DNA of 64,000 nt, from the NCBI GenBank assembly GCA_028280325.1, contig JANQLZ010000129.1, positions 1 through 64,000 of the forward strand, given 5' to 3'. The number at the start of each line of letters is the position of its first letter. The first letter of the stretch is position 1. This DNA comes from Bacillota bacterium (lineage in GTDB: Bacteria; Bacillota; UBA994; PWPR01). Of this stretch, positions 44,086-52,929 are shown piece after piece. Both the position numbers and the translations under genes were made by a program. The notes beneath the pieces were generated by a model, which worked only from the letters and a program-made list of their open reading frames with translations, was not told the origin of the DNA and searched no databases.

Positions 44086-44644
44086 CTTCAAAGCTATCAA
44101 ACCCCAAATCAGCAATTTTTCTGCATATAAAGTAAGCGATTACCCCGCCTAATCCCCCTGACAATGCACCACTGGCCAGGCTCAGAATGAGCGGAATAGC
44201 TGGCAACCTGAAGAAAACCAGGTTAGACAGATAAGTTCCACTCATGTTGGCAATAATTCCAGCCAGGAAAAAATCAATCGGGGCGTTGATCTTTCTCCGC
44301 GCCATGAGAAAAAGCAGGTCAACCATCAGGCCCGGCAAGGAGTAAGTGATAATACTAACCACACCATGGCTGCCAAAGGCCCCCATCACCATAACTATCA
44401 GCGATTGGGTAAAGGCAATCAGGGTTGCCGTTCCTCTTTTGTTCACCAGGGCAGCTCCTAAAACAATCCACATCATATAAAAGCCACCGGCTACTGCTCC
44501 ACCTGGTATAAAAAGTGGAGAGGTTATTAAATGAGTTAAGGGAACAATAATCGGTTTTGTCGCCAGCCCCAATGCCGCCATCAGGGCAATTACGACAATC
44601 TCATAAATACTGAACTTACGTAAAAATGTACTTTTCTTATTCAT
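44078..44644 (-). CDS. ECF transporter S component, substrate unknown
   Basis: This 188-aa membrane protein has six likely spans (for example IVVIALMAALGLATKPIIVP and ITYSLPGLMVDLLFLMA). The ECF S-fold pattern is present with an Ala-rich first helix. PGGAVAGGFYMMWIVLGAALV and MVMGAFGSHGVVSI resemble YkoE-type components, which carry hydroxymethylpyrimidine-like substrates. The substrate is not known. Its place in a Moco/Tuco riboswitch operon beside MobB suggests a molybdopterin, pterin or metal-related ligand. It overlaps the phosphodiesterase gene by 8 bp. Confidence 0.75.
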   Translation of the reverse strand: MNKKSTFLRKFSIYEIVVIALMAALGLATKPIIVPLTHLITSPLFIPGGAVAGGFYMMWIVLGAALVNKRGTATLIAFTQSLIVMVMGAFGSHGVVSIITYSLPGLMVDLLFLMARRKINAPIDFFLAGIIANMSGTYLSNLVFFRLPAIPLILSLASGALSGGLGGVIAYFICRKIADLGFDSFEDA

Positions 44645-44673
44645 GTACTCCCTCTTTTATGTGCTGCCGACTG

Positions 44674-46218
44674 CTATTTCACAGTTACTTTGCAGACGCC
44701 TTTAAGCCACTTAGAGGCAAACTCGGTGTCCTGAACTAATCTGACCAGATTTGATTCGTCAGTCATTTCCTGCCCATTTTTGACGACAGCAAATATCGTT
44801 TTATCGTCGATCTCATCCCTGCTGTACTCGATTTGATAGCCATCGCCGGCGGTCATGACCAGGCCGTTAAAATCGGTAACTTTCAGAAAATTGAGCACGT
44901 CTAATACCCGGTAGCCCTCCCAGGTGTCGGTGATTTGTTGATCGTCCTTGGTAAAGGTAGTCTCCAGCTCGATCAGCTCTAATTTACGGGCAGCTTTTTC
45001 ACTGGTAAAGTCAAAAGAACCATCACTTAAGCCCTCAAAGGTAATTGTCCAATTTGTGGTTAAACCTTCGTCAAAGACCGCAGCTGGGGGTTCTTCAACC
45101 ACAGAGCTGGCCTCTTTTCCACTCGTACCTACGGCTATGCTTAAGATATTTTTAACTCCAGCAGATTTAGGCATTGACTGGTCAAACTTGATTTTATACT
45201 GCCCACTGTCATCCAGGCAGAGTATTCCTTTTTCCAGGTTTTCCTGAGCAATTTCAGCTTGATAATTGTCTGATGCTGCAAACAAATATGAATCGCCATC
45301 TAAACCGCTTGCTTTAATAACCTCTTCCAGTTTGGCTCCTGATACACCATCAATCTCTCTGGTTGGCAGATTAGCAATAGCCTGAGCAGCAGACATGAAG
45401 ACCACCTGGCCACAGCTGGCAGTGATAAAGTTTTTAACCTGCATGCCCTTTGGCAGATCCGGGGCAATGAACAGAGGTACGTTTTCACCGGTTACTTTAA
45501 AATAACCACCTGATAATACCTCGTATTTTTCTGTTTTCTCGAAGCCATCTCCGGCGACAAACTTTGTAGTACTGTCTTTGGCAATATTATACTTTTGGAA
45601 TAGCTCTGCTACTTTTAAAGCCTGGTCATTGCTCTCGTAATAGGTATAGTCATGAAGCTCTGAATCACTGGCCTCAGTCTCTAAAATAATAACTTTCTGT
45701 GTGGCAGACTGCTCATCATTACCAGCTGGACTTAAATTTATTTCCTGGAGCTGAGATACAAAGTACATCGTCCTGACGCCATCAATAGCTGACCTAAGCG
45801 GCTGCTTGTCCTCGGCCAGCGGCTCGCCATCGAACTCATAGGCCAAAATTATATCTTTCTCAGCTACAACTTCAGGGGGAACATCTATTTCATAGCCATC
45901 GCCCGCGATTAGCCTGACAGCGCTTAAGTCGCTTTGATTCAGTCCCTTTGATTGCAAAATGGTGTTTAGCAGCACCCCTTTAACCTCATTGACAACCTCT
46001 TCACCACTTGAGGTAACACTTTGTACTGTTTTGGTCACTGCTTCCATGGCAAAGATATCATCATAGGCAATCTCAAAAGCATCCTCGATGCCGGTGATTT
46101 TTAAACTGCCATCATAGCTGTAATTGAAGTCAGCCGGCTCGCTTTGGGTACAGGCTGTGGACAGAATCAGCAAAGCAATTAACAACAACGAAACTTTTTT
46201 CATGGCACTATTTCTCAT
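44674..46218 (-). CDS. Lipoprotein with three SUOX-like (molybdopterin-binding-like) domains
   Basis: This 514-aa protein has a lipobox (LLIALLILSTAC). It then carries three related units of about 150 residues: DAFEIAYDDIFAM with VKGVLLNTIL and LIAGDGYEIDVP; the middle one with LFAASDNYQAEI; and WEGYRVLDVLNFLKV with MTAGDGYQIEYS, ending in WLKGVCKVTVK. The pattern matches the domain at 42095 but the molybdenum-ligand Cys is not conserved. ATG 46218 (GGGGG 8 nt upstream) was chosen over the ATG 46248 frame. It overlaps the FMN-binding gene by 4 bp (ATGA), so translation is coupled. Confidence 0.7.
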   Translation of the reverse strand: MRNSAMKKVSLLLIALLILSTACTQSEPADFNYSYDGSLKITGIEDAFEIAYDDIFAMEAVTKTVQSVTSSGEEVVNEVKGVLLNTILQSKGLNQSDLSAVRLIAGDGYEIDVPPEVVAEKDIILAYEFDGEPLAEDKQPLRSAIDGVRTMYFVSQLQEINLSPAGNDEQSATQKVIILETEASDSELHDYTYYESNDQALKVAELFQKYNIAKDSTTKFVAGDGFEKTEKYEVLSGGYFKVTGENVPLFIAPDLPKGMQVKNFITASCGQVVFMSAAQAIANLPTREIDGVSGAKLEEVIKASGLDGDSYLFAASDNYQAEIAQENLEKGILCLDDSGQYKIKFDQSMPKSAGVKNILSIAVGTSGKEASSVVEEPPAAVFDEGLTTNWTITFEGLSDGSFDFTSEKAARKLELIELETTFTKDDQQITDTWEGYRVLDVLNFLKVTDFNGLVMTAGDGYQIEYSRDEIDDKTIFAVVKNGQEMTDESNLVRLVQDTEFASKWLKGVCKVTVK

Positions 46219-46706
46219 TGATTTATTCCCCCATAGTTTTCTATACATAGATTAACACCGGTAACAACCGCTTTTGACGAAATGGTTGCCCCGGTTACAG
46301 CAACGACATCATTACTATTTTTTTTAGCAACTTTAACCAGACTAAGCTGCTGGTTTACTGGCAGTAAAAGCCTGGCTAAAAACCAGTCTTCTACAATGTA
46401 TCCGCCGTAATCCGGGGTTTCATTATGGCTTAGAATGGCAACGTTCTGGACATGCTCATCGTTAATGGCAACCAAAAGCCTGATAACACTTTTGTATCCT
46501 TGCACGGCAACAATCTGTACAATCCCCTCCTCGGTATGATAAACCCTGATAATCTGCTCACTTTCAGCATGTTTAATCCTGTCAGCCTTGCTGTAGCCAT
46601 GCTCATTCAGCACTGACTGATAGTCATCAGCAAAGAAATTAACAGATATTATTGCTGCTGCCACCAGAATGATTATTACCATTACTATTATATTTTTTTT
46701 CTTAAT
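46215..46706 (-). CDS. Membrane-anchored FMN-binding domain protein
   Basis: This 163-aa protein has a membrane helix (NIIVMVIIILVAAAIISVNFF) and an FMN-binding domain with NDEHVQNVAILSHNETPDYGG and the flavinylation motif VVAVTGATISS, where ApbE-type enzymes attach FMN to Thr. It may donate electrons to the operon's extracytoplasmic proteins. The only well-placed ribosome-binding site (GAGGAGG) is 8 nt before an ATT codon at 46706. The next in-frame ATG (46682) has no site. I therefore use ATT, a rare start. The riboswitch and terminator leader lie upstream and are not coding. Confidence 0.65.
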   Translation of the reverse strand: MKKKNIIVMVIIILVAAAIISVNFFADDYQSVLNEHGYSKADRIKHAESEQIIRVYHTEEGIVQIVAVQGYKSVIRLLVAINDEHVQNVAILSHNETPDYGGYIVEDWFLARLLLPVNQQLSLVKVAKKNSNDVVAVTGATISSKAVVTGVNLCIENYGGINQ

Positions 46707-46733
46707 TGTCTCAACCTCCTCAGTCTTAAAACT

Positions 46734-46759
46734 AAAAAATTCTCCCAAAAGGAAGAATT
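46734..46759 (-). terminator. Terminator in the riboswitch leader (expression platform)
   Basis: On the minus strand AATTCTTCC-TTTT-GGGAGAATT (9 bp with one G-U) is followed by TTTTTT and more T-rich sequence. It lies between the cofactor-binding RNA and the first gene, typical of transcription attenuation. Confidence 0.85.
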
Positions 46760-46794
46760 TATTGCATACTTTGTCTAAGGACCAGCAATACCCT

Positions 46795-46875
46795 TTTCCT
46801 TTCCACAATGGGAGGCATAGCCGTTTCCAGCTATACCCTGGCGGCATAAAAATCGTATCCAGTTTAAAAACTGCA
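46795..46875 (-). promoter_or_regulatory. Moco/Tuco riboswitch (molybdenum/tungsten cofactor)
   Basis: On the minus strand the RNA has ACTGGATACG, GCCGCCAGGG, a 10-bp hairpin closed by a GAAA tetraloop (GGTATAGCTG/CGGCTATGCC), GCCTCCC and GTGGAAAGG in the order of the E. coli moaA leader, where GCCACCAGGG, CCTCCC and TGGAAAGG flank a similar arm. The large P3 arm of Moco RNAs is replaced by about 8 nt, as in the Tuco variant. The terminator at 46734-46759 follows. A -10 box TATAAT lies at 46943-46948 (minus strand). It controls the operon 46706-38285. Confidence 0.85.
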
Positions 46876-47001
46876 TTTAGACCAGTATGCTCGGAAATAA
46901 GTGATTTAACTTTGATAATTATTGACACTGTCTTAAGATATTATTATATTCGCTAAAATACGTTAATAACCTTTTGCTTTATCAATATTTGAAACTAAAT
47001 T

Positions 47002-48033
47002 TTAACTTTTAACATAAGGAATAAACTCACCGTATCCCTCCTGTTCCATATCCTGCAGCGGAACAAATCTTAGAGAGGCGCTGTTAATGCAGTAGCGCAG
47101 GCCGCCGCTATGTTGGGGGCCATCCTTAAAAACATGTCCCAAATGACTGTCTCCGGCCCGGCTGCGCACCTCAGTTCGGTCCATGCCATAACTTCGATCT
47201 TTTTTCTCCACTAAAACAGCCTCTTCAATTGGCCGGGTGAAACTGGGCCAGCCACAGCCGGAATCAAATTTGTCTTTGGACAAAAAAAGCGGTTCTCCAG
47301 TAACTATATCCACGTAGATACCTTCTGCTTTAGTTTGATAATACTCATTATCAAAGGGTTTTTCAGTGGCATTTAACTGCGTCACCCGATATTGGATATC
47401 TGTCAGCTGCCCCCTGAGCTGTTCATCAGCGGGCTTACTGTAATTGCTGTTGTTCACGATCTGACTGTCAGTTTGTGGTAGGTTCGACAAATCAATATGA
47501 CAATAGCCGTGGGGATTCTTCTGCAAATACTTTTGATGATAATCCTCTGCTAAATAGTAATGCTCCAGCGCTTTAATCTCCACCACAATAGGTTTAGCGT
47601 ATTTTTGCTGCTCCTCTTCCAGTACAGTTTTAATAATCGGCAGCTCTGTTTCGTCCTGATAATAGATACCGGTTCGATATTGAGTACCGATATCATTCCC
47701 TTGTCTGTTTTCAACTGTGGGATCAATTATGTTGAAAAAATGTTTCAGTAACGCCCGCAGTTTAACCTTACTCTGGTCGTATTTGACGTGTACGGTTTCA
47801 ACATGATTAGTCTTAGCAATCTGATGGTATGAAGGGTTCTCTGTTGTTCCATTGGCGTAGCCAACAGTAGTATCATAAACCCCGTGAATTCGGGAGAAAT
47901 AAGCCTCAACTCCCCAAAAACAACCTCCTGCCAGCCAAATCTCTCTTTTGTGCTCGTCAGCTAATATCAACTCCTCATCTTTAGCTTCTGCTATCTTTGA
48001 TTTTGCACCTAACAGCTTTTTTAAATTAAACAT
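47002..48033 (-). CDS. msrAB: Bifunctional peptide methionine sulfoxide reductase MsrAB
   Basis: This 343-aa fusion repairs oxidised methionine. The N-terminal MsrA domain has the catalytic Cys in [13 protein letters not shown]. The C-terminal MsrB domain has [25 protein letters not shown] and the catalytic Cys in [12 protein letters not shown]. It reduces both S and R forms and uses thioredoxin or similar. ATG at 48033 with GAGGTG upstream. Monocistronic. Confidence 0.93.
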   Translation of the reverse strand: MFNLKKLLGAKSKIAEAKDEELILADEHKREIWLAGGCFWGVEAYFSRIHGVYDTTVGYANGTTENPSYHQIAKTNHVETVHVKYDQSKVKLRALLKHFFNIIDPTVENRQGNDIGTQYRTGIYYQDETELPIIKTVLEEEQQKYAKPIVVEIKALEHYYLAEDYHQKYLQKNPHGYCHIDLSNLPQTDSQIVNNSNYSKPADEQLRGQLTDIQYRVTQLNATEKPFDNEYYQTKAEGIYVDIVTGEPLFLSKDKFDSGCGWPSFTRPIEEAVLVEKKDRSYGMDRTEVRSRAGDSHLGHVFKDGPQHSGGLRYCINSASLRFVPLQDMEQEGYGEFIPYVKS

Positions 48034-48123
48034 ATCATCACCTCGTAAAGATTAGTTTGTAAATGAGATTGAAAAAGAGCATACTATACTATAAACATAA
48101 ACCACGATGCTGAGGAATAAATC

Positions 48124-49017
48124 ATGAACAATAACTCTTTATTTACCAATAACATACCCTCGAAATGGTTTCACAACCTGTTTATACTGCCTTTACTGCT
48201 GTTTTCTATACTTATAGTATCCCAGCTTAGCGGCGTACTACTCTCTGAGGTGCTGCCGCTGCCAGAGCCTTACCAGACAGCAGTTTACACCTTATCGATC
48301 GGTTTTGGGGTGGCCATCGCCTTAACTTTCGCCCTGACCCGCTTTGCAGAAAAGCGCCCGGCCTTAAGCATTGGCTTACAGAGTACCGCGTTTTTAAAGC
48401 AGTTTTTTCAAGGATTGCTGCTGGGAATTGCTTATTTCAGTCTGATTGTCATTGCGGCAATAGCTTTGGGAGGAATAAGGCTTCAGCTAAACTCTGACTT
48501 TAACCTCAGTTCTCTGGCCAATATAACTGTGATGCTGGTCGGGTTTATTATTCAGGGCAGCAGTGAAGAGATAGTAGCTCGAGGCTATATGCTGCAGGTT
48601 ACCGCCAAACGATATAATGTGTTTTGGGGAATCCTTTTATCATCACTGTTTTTTAGCGTCTTGCATGCAGCTAATCCCAGCCTAACCCTTTTACCCAAGC
48701 TAAACCTGTTCCTGTTTGCCGTTTTCGCCGCACTATTGTCCATTGCCAAAAAGCAGATTATCACCATATGTGGTTTTCACGCCGCCTGGAACTGGATTCA
48801 GGGCAATTTCTACGGAATCTTTGTCAGTGGCATCGATATTCCTGGAGGATCAGTCTTTCGGGGCACTCAGCTGGCTGGCAAAGACTTGATTTCTGGCGGC
48901 TTATTCGGTCTTGAAGGAAGTATTCTCACTACTGCTGCCTTCATAATCGGCATAGTATATTATTGGCTAAAAATAAACAGGAGTTCTCCTGACAGGAGTA
49001 AAGAACTTAAAACCTGA
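48124..49017 (+). CDS. CPBP family intramembrane metalloprotease
   Basis: This 297-aa membrane protein of the ABI/CAAX-protease type has eight or so spans. Motif 1 is GSSEEIVARGYML (EExxxR), motif 2 is FSVLHAANPSL and motif 3 is CGFHAAWNWIQG. The substrate is unknown; members process peptides or modulate signalling. It is divergent from msrAB, and convergent with the acetyltransferase. Confidence 0.85.
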   Translation: MNNNSLFTNNIPSKWFHNLFILPLLLFSILIVSQLSGVLLSEVLPLPEPYQTAVYTLSIGFGVAIALTFALTRFAEKRPALSIGLQSTAFLKQFFQGLLLGIAYFSLIVIAAIALGGIRLQLNSDFNLSSLANITVMLVGFIIQGSSEEIVARGYMLQVTAKRYNVFWGILLSSLFFSVLHAANPSLTLLPKLNLFLFAVFAALLSIAKKQIITICGFHAAWNWIQGNFYGIFVSGIDIPGGSVFRGTQLAGKDLISGGLFGLEGSILTTAAFIIGIVYYWLKINRSSPDRSKELKT

Positions 49018-49041
49018 TAAAAACTTGAGCTATTTAGACTT

Positions 49042-49665
49042 CTATAGCTGTTTGGCATATAAAAAGAAAGTTATTTCCTGATCTCTATATGGCTTCAGGC
49101 TGTACTTCTTTTCTGCCTTTTTCTCCAATCCTTGATGCTCATAAAAACCAATATTGCAGGTTGTATCTGTATTTAAGTAAAACGAGCAGAGCTGTTCATT
49201 TTTGAAATAGCGCATTAATCTTGTATATAATCCTTTACCGATACCCATGCCCCGCTGGTCTGAACGCACTGAAAAAAAGACCAGTTCGCCATCATAGTCC
49301 TGCCCAGCTTCCTGCAGCAAACTGTGTTCTAATCTATAAAACTCCCTGAAAACTGCCGCTATTTTTCTTCCTTCCTGACTCGATAGAATTGAGATTACAG
49401 ATTTCAGCTGGGTCAGAACAAATCTCCAGGATAGCCGCTTCGCGTTGCAGTTTTTGCCCATTATTACTCCTACAGGCTCGTTATTATTCAGAGCCACACA
49501 GGTAAAAGTTTGCTCCGAAAGGCAGCTGGCCAGGTAGAATTTTGCCATGGAGCTGGCAATTTCAGGTGAACAGAAGCTTTCAAATACCCAAGTATCATTG
49601 ATAATTTGTTCCAGCGCCTGGTAATCGCTTTTTTTAACTTCTCTGAAGCAAATCCTGTTTCCCAT
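49042..49665 (-). CDS. GNAT family N-acetyltransferase
   Basis: This 207-aa enzyme has the GNAT motif A region VRSDQRGMGIGKGLYTRLM (Q/RxxGxG/A acetyl-CoA loop) and FYLNTDTTCNIGFYEHQGL in motif B. The acyl acceptor is unknown. It is 44 nt upstream of the sugar kinase gene stop region, co-directional, with an unclear link to it. Confidence 0.75.
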   Translation of the reverse strand: MGNRICFREVKKSDYQALEQIINDTWVFESFCSPEIASSMAKFYLASCLSEQTFTCVALNNNEPVGVIMGKNCNAKRLSWRFVLTQLKSVISILSSQEGRKIAAVFREFYRLEHSLLQEAGQDYDGELVFFSVRSDQRGMGIGKGLYTRLMRYFKNEQLCSFYLNTDTTCNIGFYEHQGLEKKAEKKYSLKPYRDQEITFFLYAKQL

Positions 49666-49709
49666 TATTTTTCCTTTCGCAATTTTCAGGAGGAGTACTG
49701 TGATTTTTA

Positions 49710-50663
49710 TTAATGCCTGGCACGCAGTTTTTGCTCAATATCCTGCCTGGACGGCATTGCCGGTATCCCGCCTAATCTCTGGACACAGATTGAGGCTGCT
49801 GCATTGGCGTAAGCAAATACCTCTCGTATTTGATCAGCTTTGATATCACTTATATCATATTTTTTATCTAATATTTGATGGATAACAGCTCCCATGAAGG
49901 CATCACCGGCTCCAGTTGTATCAACTGCTTTTGCCGGATATCCTTGGACGATTCCTGAGCCATTGTTATGAAAATAAAAGGCCCCCTTTTCACCCAGAGT
50001 AATGCATACTAAACGGATTCCCAGCCTGGCCAGTTTTTGACCTGCCTTAATAAAATCGGATTCACCGGTTAGGATGATCGCCTCTGCCTCAGAGACCTTG
50101 ACAATATCTGCATATTCCAGGCCCAAGCTCATAGCCTCTGTCGCCTGTTCTAAACTAGCCCATAAGGCTGGTCGGTAATTGGGATCGTAGGTAATCAATT
50201 TGCCATGGCTGCTGGCATATTTTACAGCCTTTTCAACCGCCGTTTTGCTGGGCTCAGTGGTAAAAGAAAGTGAGCCAAAATGCAGGGCCTGAGTATTATC
50301 AATTAAGTCATAATTGATATCACCTTCTTCCAACATAACATCAGCACAGCCCTGGCGGTAGAAACTAAAGCTTCTGTCACCGTTTTGTTCAAGGTGGACA
50401 AAGGCCAGCGTAGTAGGATACTGCTCTGAGTACACCAAGCCAGCGGTATTGACCTTGCTTTCTGTTAAAACCCTGCCTAAATAGTTACCAAATTTATCGT
50501 TTCCTACTTTGCCGATAAAGGCTGTTTCAGATCCTAACTTAGCTGCCATGGCCAGTACATTGCCGGGCGCTCCACCAGCATTCTGCAGGTAACAGGGGCC
50601 GGGCTCACTTTTAACCGGGGTAAAATCAATCAGCAACTCTCCTATGGCTACAATATTAAACAT
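49710..50663 (-). CDS. PfkB-family carbohydrate kinase (fructokinase-like)
   Basis: This 317-aa ribokinase-fold enzyme has the N-terminal GGAPGNVLAMAAKLG motif and the C-terminal DTTGAGDAFMGAV, with Asp as the base and the glycine-rich anion hole. It probably phosphorylates fructose or a related ketose, matching the D-lyxose/D-mannose isomerase upstream (stop at 50666, ATG 50663). Full length. Confidence 0.85.
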   Translation of the reverse strand: MFNIVAIGELLIDFTPVKSEPGPCYLQNAGGAPGNVLAMAAKLGSETAFIGKVGNDKFGNYLGRVLTESKVNTAGLVYSEQYPTTLAFVHLEQNGDRSFSFYRQGCADVMLEEGDINYDLIDNTQALHFGSLSFTTEPSKTAVEKAVKYASSHGKLITYDPNYRPALWASLEQATEAMSLGLEYADIVKVSEAEAIILTGESDFIKAGQKLARLGIRLVCITLGEKGAFYFHNNGSGIVQGYPAKAVDTTGAGDAFMGAVIHQILDKKYDISDIKADQIREVFAYANAAASICVQRLGGIPAMPSRQDIEQKLRARH

Positions 50664-50665
50664 AT

Positions 50666-51355
50666 TTACATCCCCAAAAACTGCCGGTACTCATGGCAGA
50701 GCGGATGTAAAGCCGGTTCATCTTCTTCTATGACCGCAAATCTACTCATCTCTTCAGCATTATAATTATCGGTGTAGTCATCATTAATGGAAGAAACCTC
50801 GCCGCACACCAAATCACCGGACCCGGCTTTAGCTCCAAATATATGGTAGACAAAAGGCCGCAGGGTGATACTGCTGCCAACCCGTAACTCTATCTCCTGT
50901 CCGGCAGAAAAGGTCTTTTCTACCCCGTCAACAAGGACTTGAACCGCAGAATCGTAGTCAACGCCGCCATCGGGTAGTGAATTGTAAAGCTTAATAACCA
51001 AAACCCCGCCTGCTCTATTAATGATATCTTCAGTTTTGCTGGCATGGTAGTGCAGAGGGAGTCGCTGTCCGTCGTGTAGTAAAATTAATTTTTCAGCATA
51101 GGGTGTTCCGAGCAATGGATTTTCCAAAGAACCATTCCTCAGGGTAAACAAGACCGCCCCCAGCTCCCTGAAATTTTCTCTTCCATAATCGGTGATATCC
51201 CAGCCCAGCATGACCTTTACAATAAGCTGAGCGGCATTGGACATGGCCTGCCACTTTTCGGTCGACCAGTAACCAAAGGGTGGAAGTACGATACTGTTGT
51301 TCTTTAATAATTGCTTAGCCCACTTTAATTCACGATTAATCTCTGACCTTTTCAT
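50666..51355 (-). CDS. D-lyxose ketol-isomerase-like cupin protein
   Basis: This 229-aa protein of the D-lyxose isomerase family interconverts D-lyxose/D-xylulose or D-mannose/D-fructose. The metal-site cupin motif is LPLHYHASKTEDII (two His and Glu) with a later His in RPFVYHIFGA. ATG 51355 was chosen (AGGAG 8 nt upstream) over a longer 22-codon frame. With the PfkB kinase it forms a two-gene unit: isomerise to a ketose, then phosphorylate. Confidence 0.8.
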   Translation of the reverse strand: MKRSEINRELKWAKQLLKNNSIVLPPFGYWSTEKWQAMSNAAQLIVKVMLGWDITDYGRENFRELGAVLFTLRNGSLENPLLGTPYAEKLILLHDGQRLPLHYHASKTEDIINRAGGVLVIKLYNSLPDGGVDYDSAVQVLVDGVEKTFSAGQEIELRVGSSITLRPFVYHIFGAKAGSGDLVCGEVSSINDDYTDNYNAEEMSRFAVIEEDEPALHPLCHEYRQFLGM

Positions 51356-51523
51356 TAATTTGCTCCTAACAATTATAATATTATACTTTTTCGGCAAAGA
51401 TAATATTTCTCCTCTCCCCAATATATATTATAGCTATTTTAATATATTAGAGCTGACAATCCACTGGAGTAAGATCTGATTTTGGAAGAATAATATAACT
51501 ACAAACTGGAAAGGAAGAGATAA

Positions 51524-52336
51524 ATGAAAATTGCCCTGGCCCAAATGAAAATGAAACCCACTGTAAAAGAAAATGCTGCCCAAAGTATTAAGTACATTAA
51601 GCAGGCAGCTCAGAACAAGGCCGACCTGATCTGTTTCCCTGAACTGCAGTTAAGCCCTTTTTTTCCGCAATATCCTGATAAATGTGCTGATAAATACTTG
51701 ATGAAGATTGAGGATCAAATAATTTCAGAGATGCAGCGCGCCTGTGCTGAAAACAAGATAGCTGCCGTCCTCAATCTGTACCTCTTGGAGAACGGCCACA
51801 GTTACAATGTTTCGCCGATGATAGATACAGATGGCTCCATACTCGGTTTAAGCAAAATGGTACACATTGTTCAGTACAAAAACTTTTACGAGCAGGATTA
51901 TTACACCCCAGCAGACACCGGATTTCAGGTTTATGACACAACGCTTGGCAAGATTGGCATTGTAATTTGCTTCGACAGGCATTTTCCGGAAAGCATCCGC
52001 AGCTGCTCCTGGCAGGGGGCTGATCTTATTGTAGTTCCAGCTGCCATAACTACTGAAGATAACCTGGTTTTGTTTGACTGGGAAATTAGAGTGGCGTCAC
52101 TGCATAACAGTGTTTTTATGGCTATGTGCAATAGAACAGGCCGAGAAGATGCCATGGATTTCTCGGGTGGATCAATTGTTACTAATCCCACAGGCAGTCT
52201 GGTAGTAAAAGCAGACCAGGCAGAACAGCTGCTTTATGCCACTATTGATCTGTCCGAATCTCCGCAAGCCCGACAGCAAAAGCAGTATTTTCAATTATTG
52301 AGACCAGATATGTATCTGCCTCACCGTAAAGATTAA
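51524..52336 (+). CDS. Carbon-nitrogen hydrolase (nitrilase superfamily)
   Basis: This 270-aa enzyme has the Glu-Lys-Cys triad: Glu in CFPELQLSPF (about 42), Lys in GLSKMVH (about 112) and Cys in IVICFDRHFPES (about 148). Members split amides, carbamoyl amines or nitriles; beta-ureidopropionase and omega-amidase are possible. It is monocistronic with GGAAAGGAAGAG before ATG 51524. Confidence 0.85.
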   Translation: MKIALAQMKMKPTVKENAAQSIKYIKQAAQNKADLICFPELQLSPFFPQYPDKCADKYLMKIEDQIISEMQRACAENKIAAVLNLYLLENGHSYNVSPMIDTDGSILGLSKMVHIVQYKNFYEQDYYTPADTGFQVYDTTLGKIGIVICFDRHFPESIRSCSWQGADLIVVPAAITTEDNLVLFDWEIRVASLHNSVFMAMCNRTGREDAMDFSGGSIVTNPTGSLVVKADQAEQLLYATIDLSESPQARQQKQYFQLLRPDMYLPHRKD

Positions 52337-52485
52337 GGCGTACGACTGTTTAACCAGGCAAATTGAACAATTAATGTTAGGCACCATCTCTGCCAATTCT
52401 CTCAACTGGTCACGCAAACTGTGATACAATTTTAACAGGTTAGTAACTCACAGAATAATTTTGGGTTTTTTGGGAGGCTGATGTG

Positions 52486-52929
52486 ATGCAGATATACATC
52501 GATGGAGATGGGTGCCCAGTAATCAAGAATACTGTTAAAATTGCCAAATCCTTTAACCTTCCGGTAACTATAGTCAAGAATTATAACCATACCATCAACG
52601 ATGAGTACGCCCAGGTAGTAAGTGTAGACAATCATAAAGACAGTGCTGATTACTATATCAGCAATATGATGCAAAAGAAAGACCTGGTAGTAACCCAGGA
52701 TTATGGTTTGGGTGCGATGGCCTTGGCCAGAGGAGGTTATGTAATAACCCAGAACGGAAAAGTGATTAACGACAAAAATATCGACTTACTGTTGCAGCGC
52801 AGGCATATTAACAGAGAAATGCGGAATAAAAGAAAAAAATATGCTCCAAAAAATAAAAAGCGGACTGAAAAGCTGAATCAGCACTATGAACAAAGCTTGA
52901 TTCAACTTTTACATGAAATTATAGATTGA
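52486..52929 (+). CDS. YqxD/YaiI (UPF0178) family protein
   Basis: This 147-aa protein has the family signatures YIDGDGCPVIKNTV at the start, SADYYISNMMQKKDLVVTQDYGLG and MALARGGYVITQNG. It may have a PIN-like nuclease fold. The role is unknown. ATG 52486 was used (GGGAGG 8 nt upstream); a GTG at 52483 is also possible. The Lys/Arg-rich tail (KRRHINREMRNKRKK) may bind nucleic acid. Confidence 0.85.
   Translation: MQIYIDGDGCPVIKNTVKIAKSFNLPVTIVKNYNHTINDEYAQVVSVDNHKDSADYYISNMMQKKDLVVTQDYGLGAMALARGGYVITQNGKVINDKNIDLLLQRRHINREMRNKRKKYAPKNKKRTEKLNQHYEQSLIQLLHEIID

Noticed and set aside
46707-46928. Coding N-terminal extension of the FMN-binding protein
   Set aside because: This part of the open frame is the riboswitch and terminator leader.
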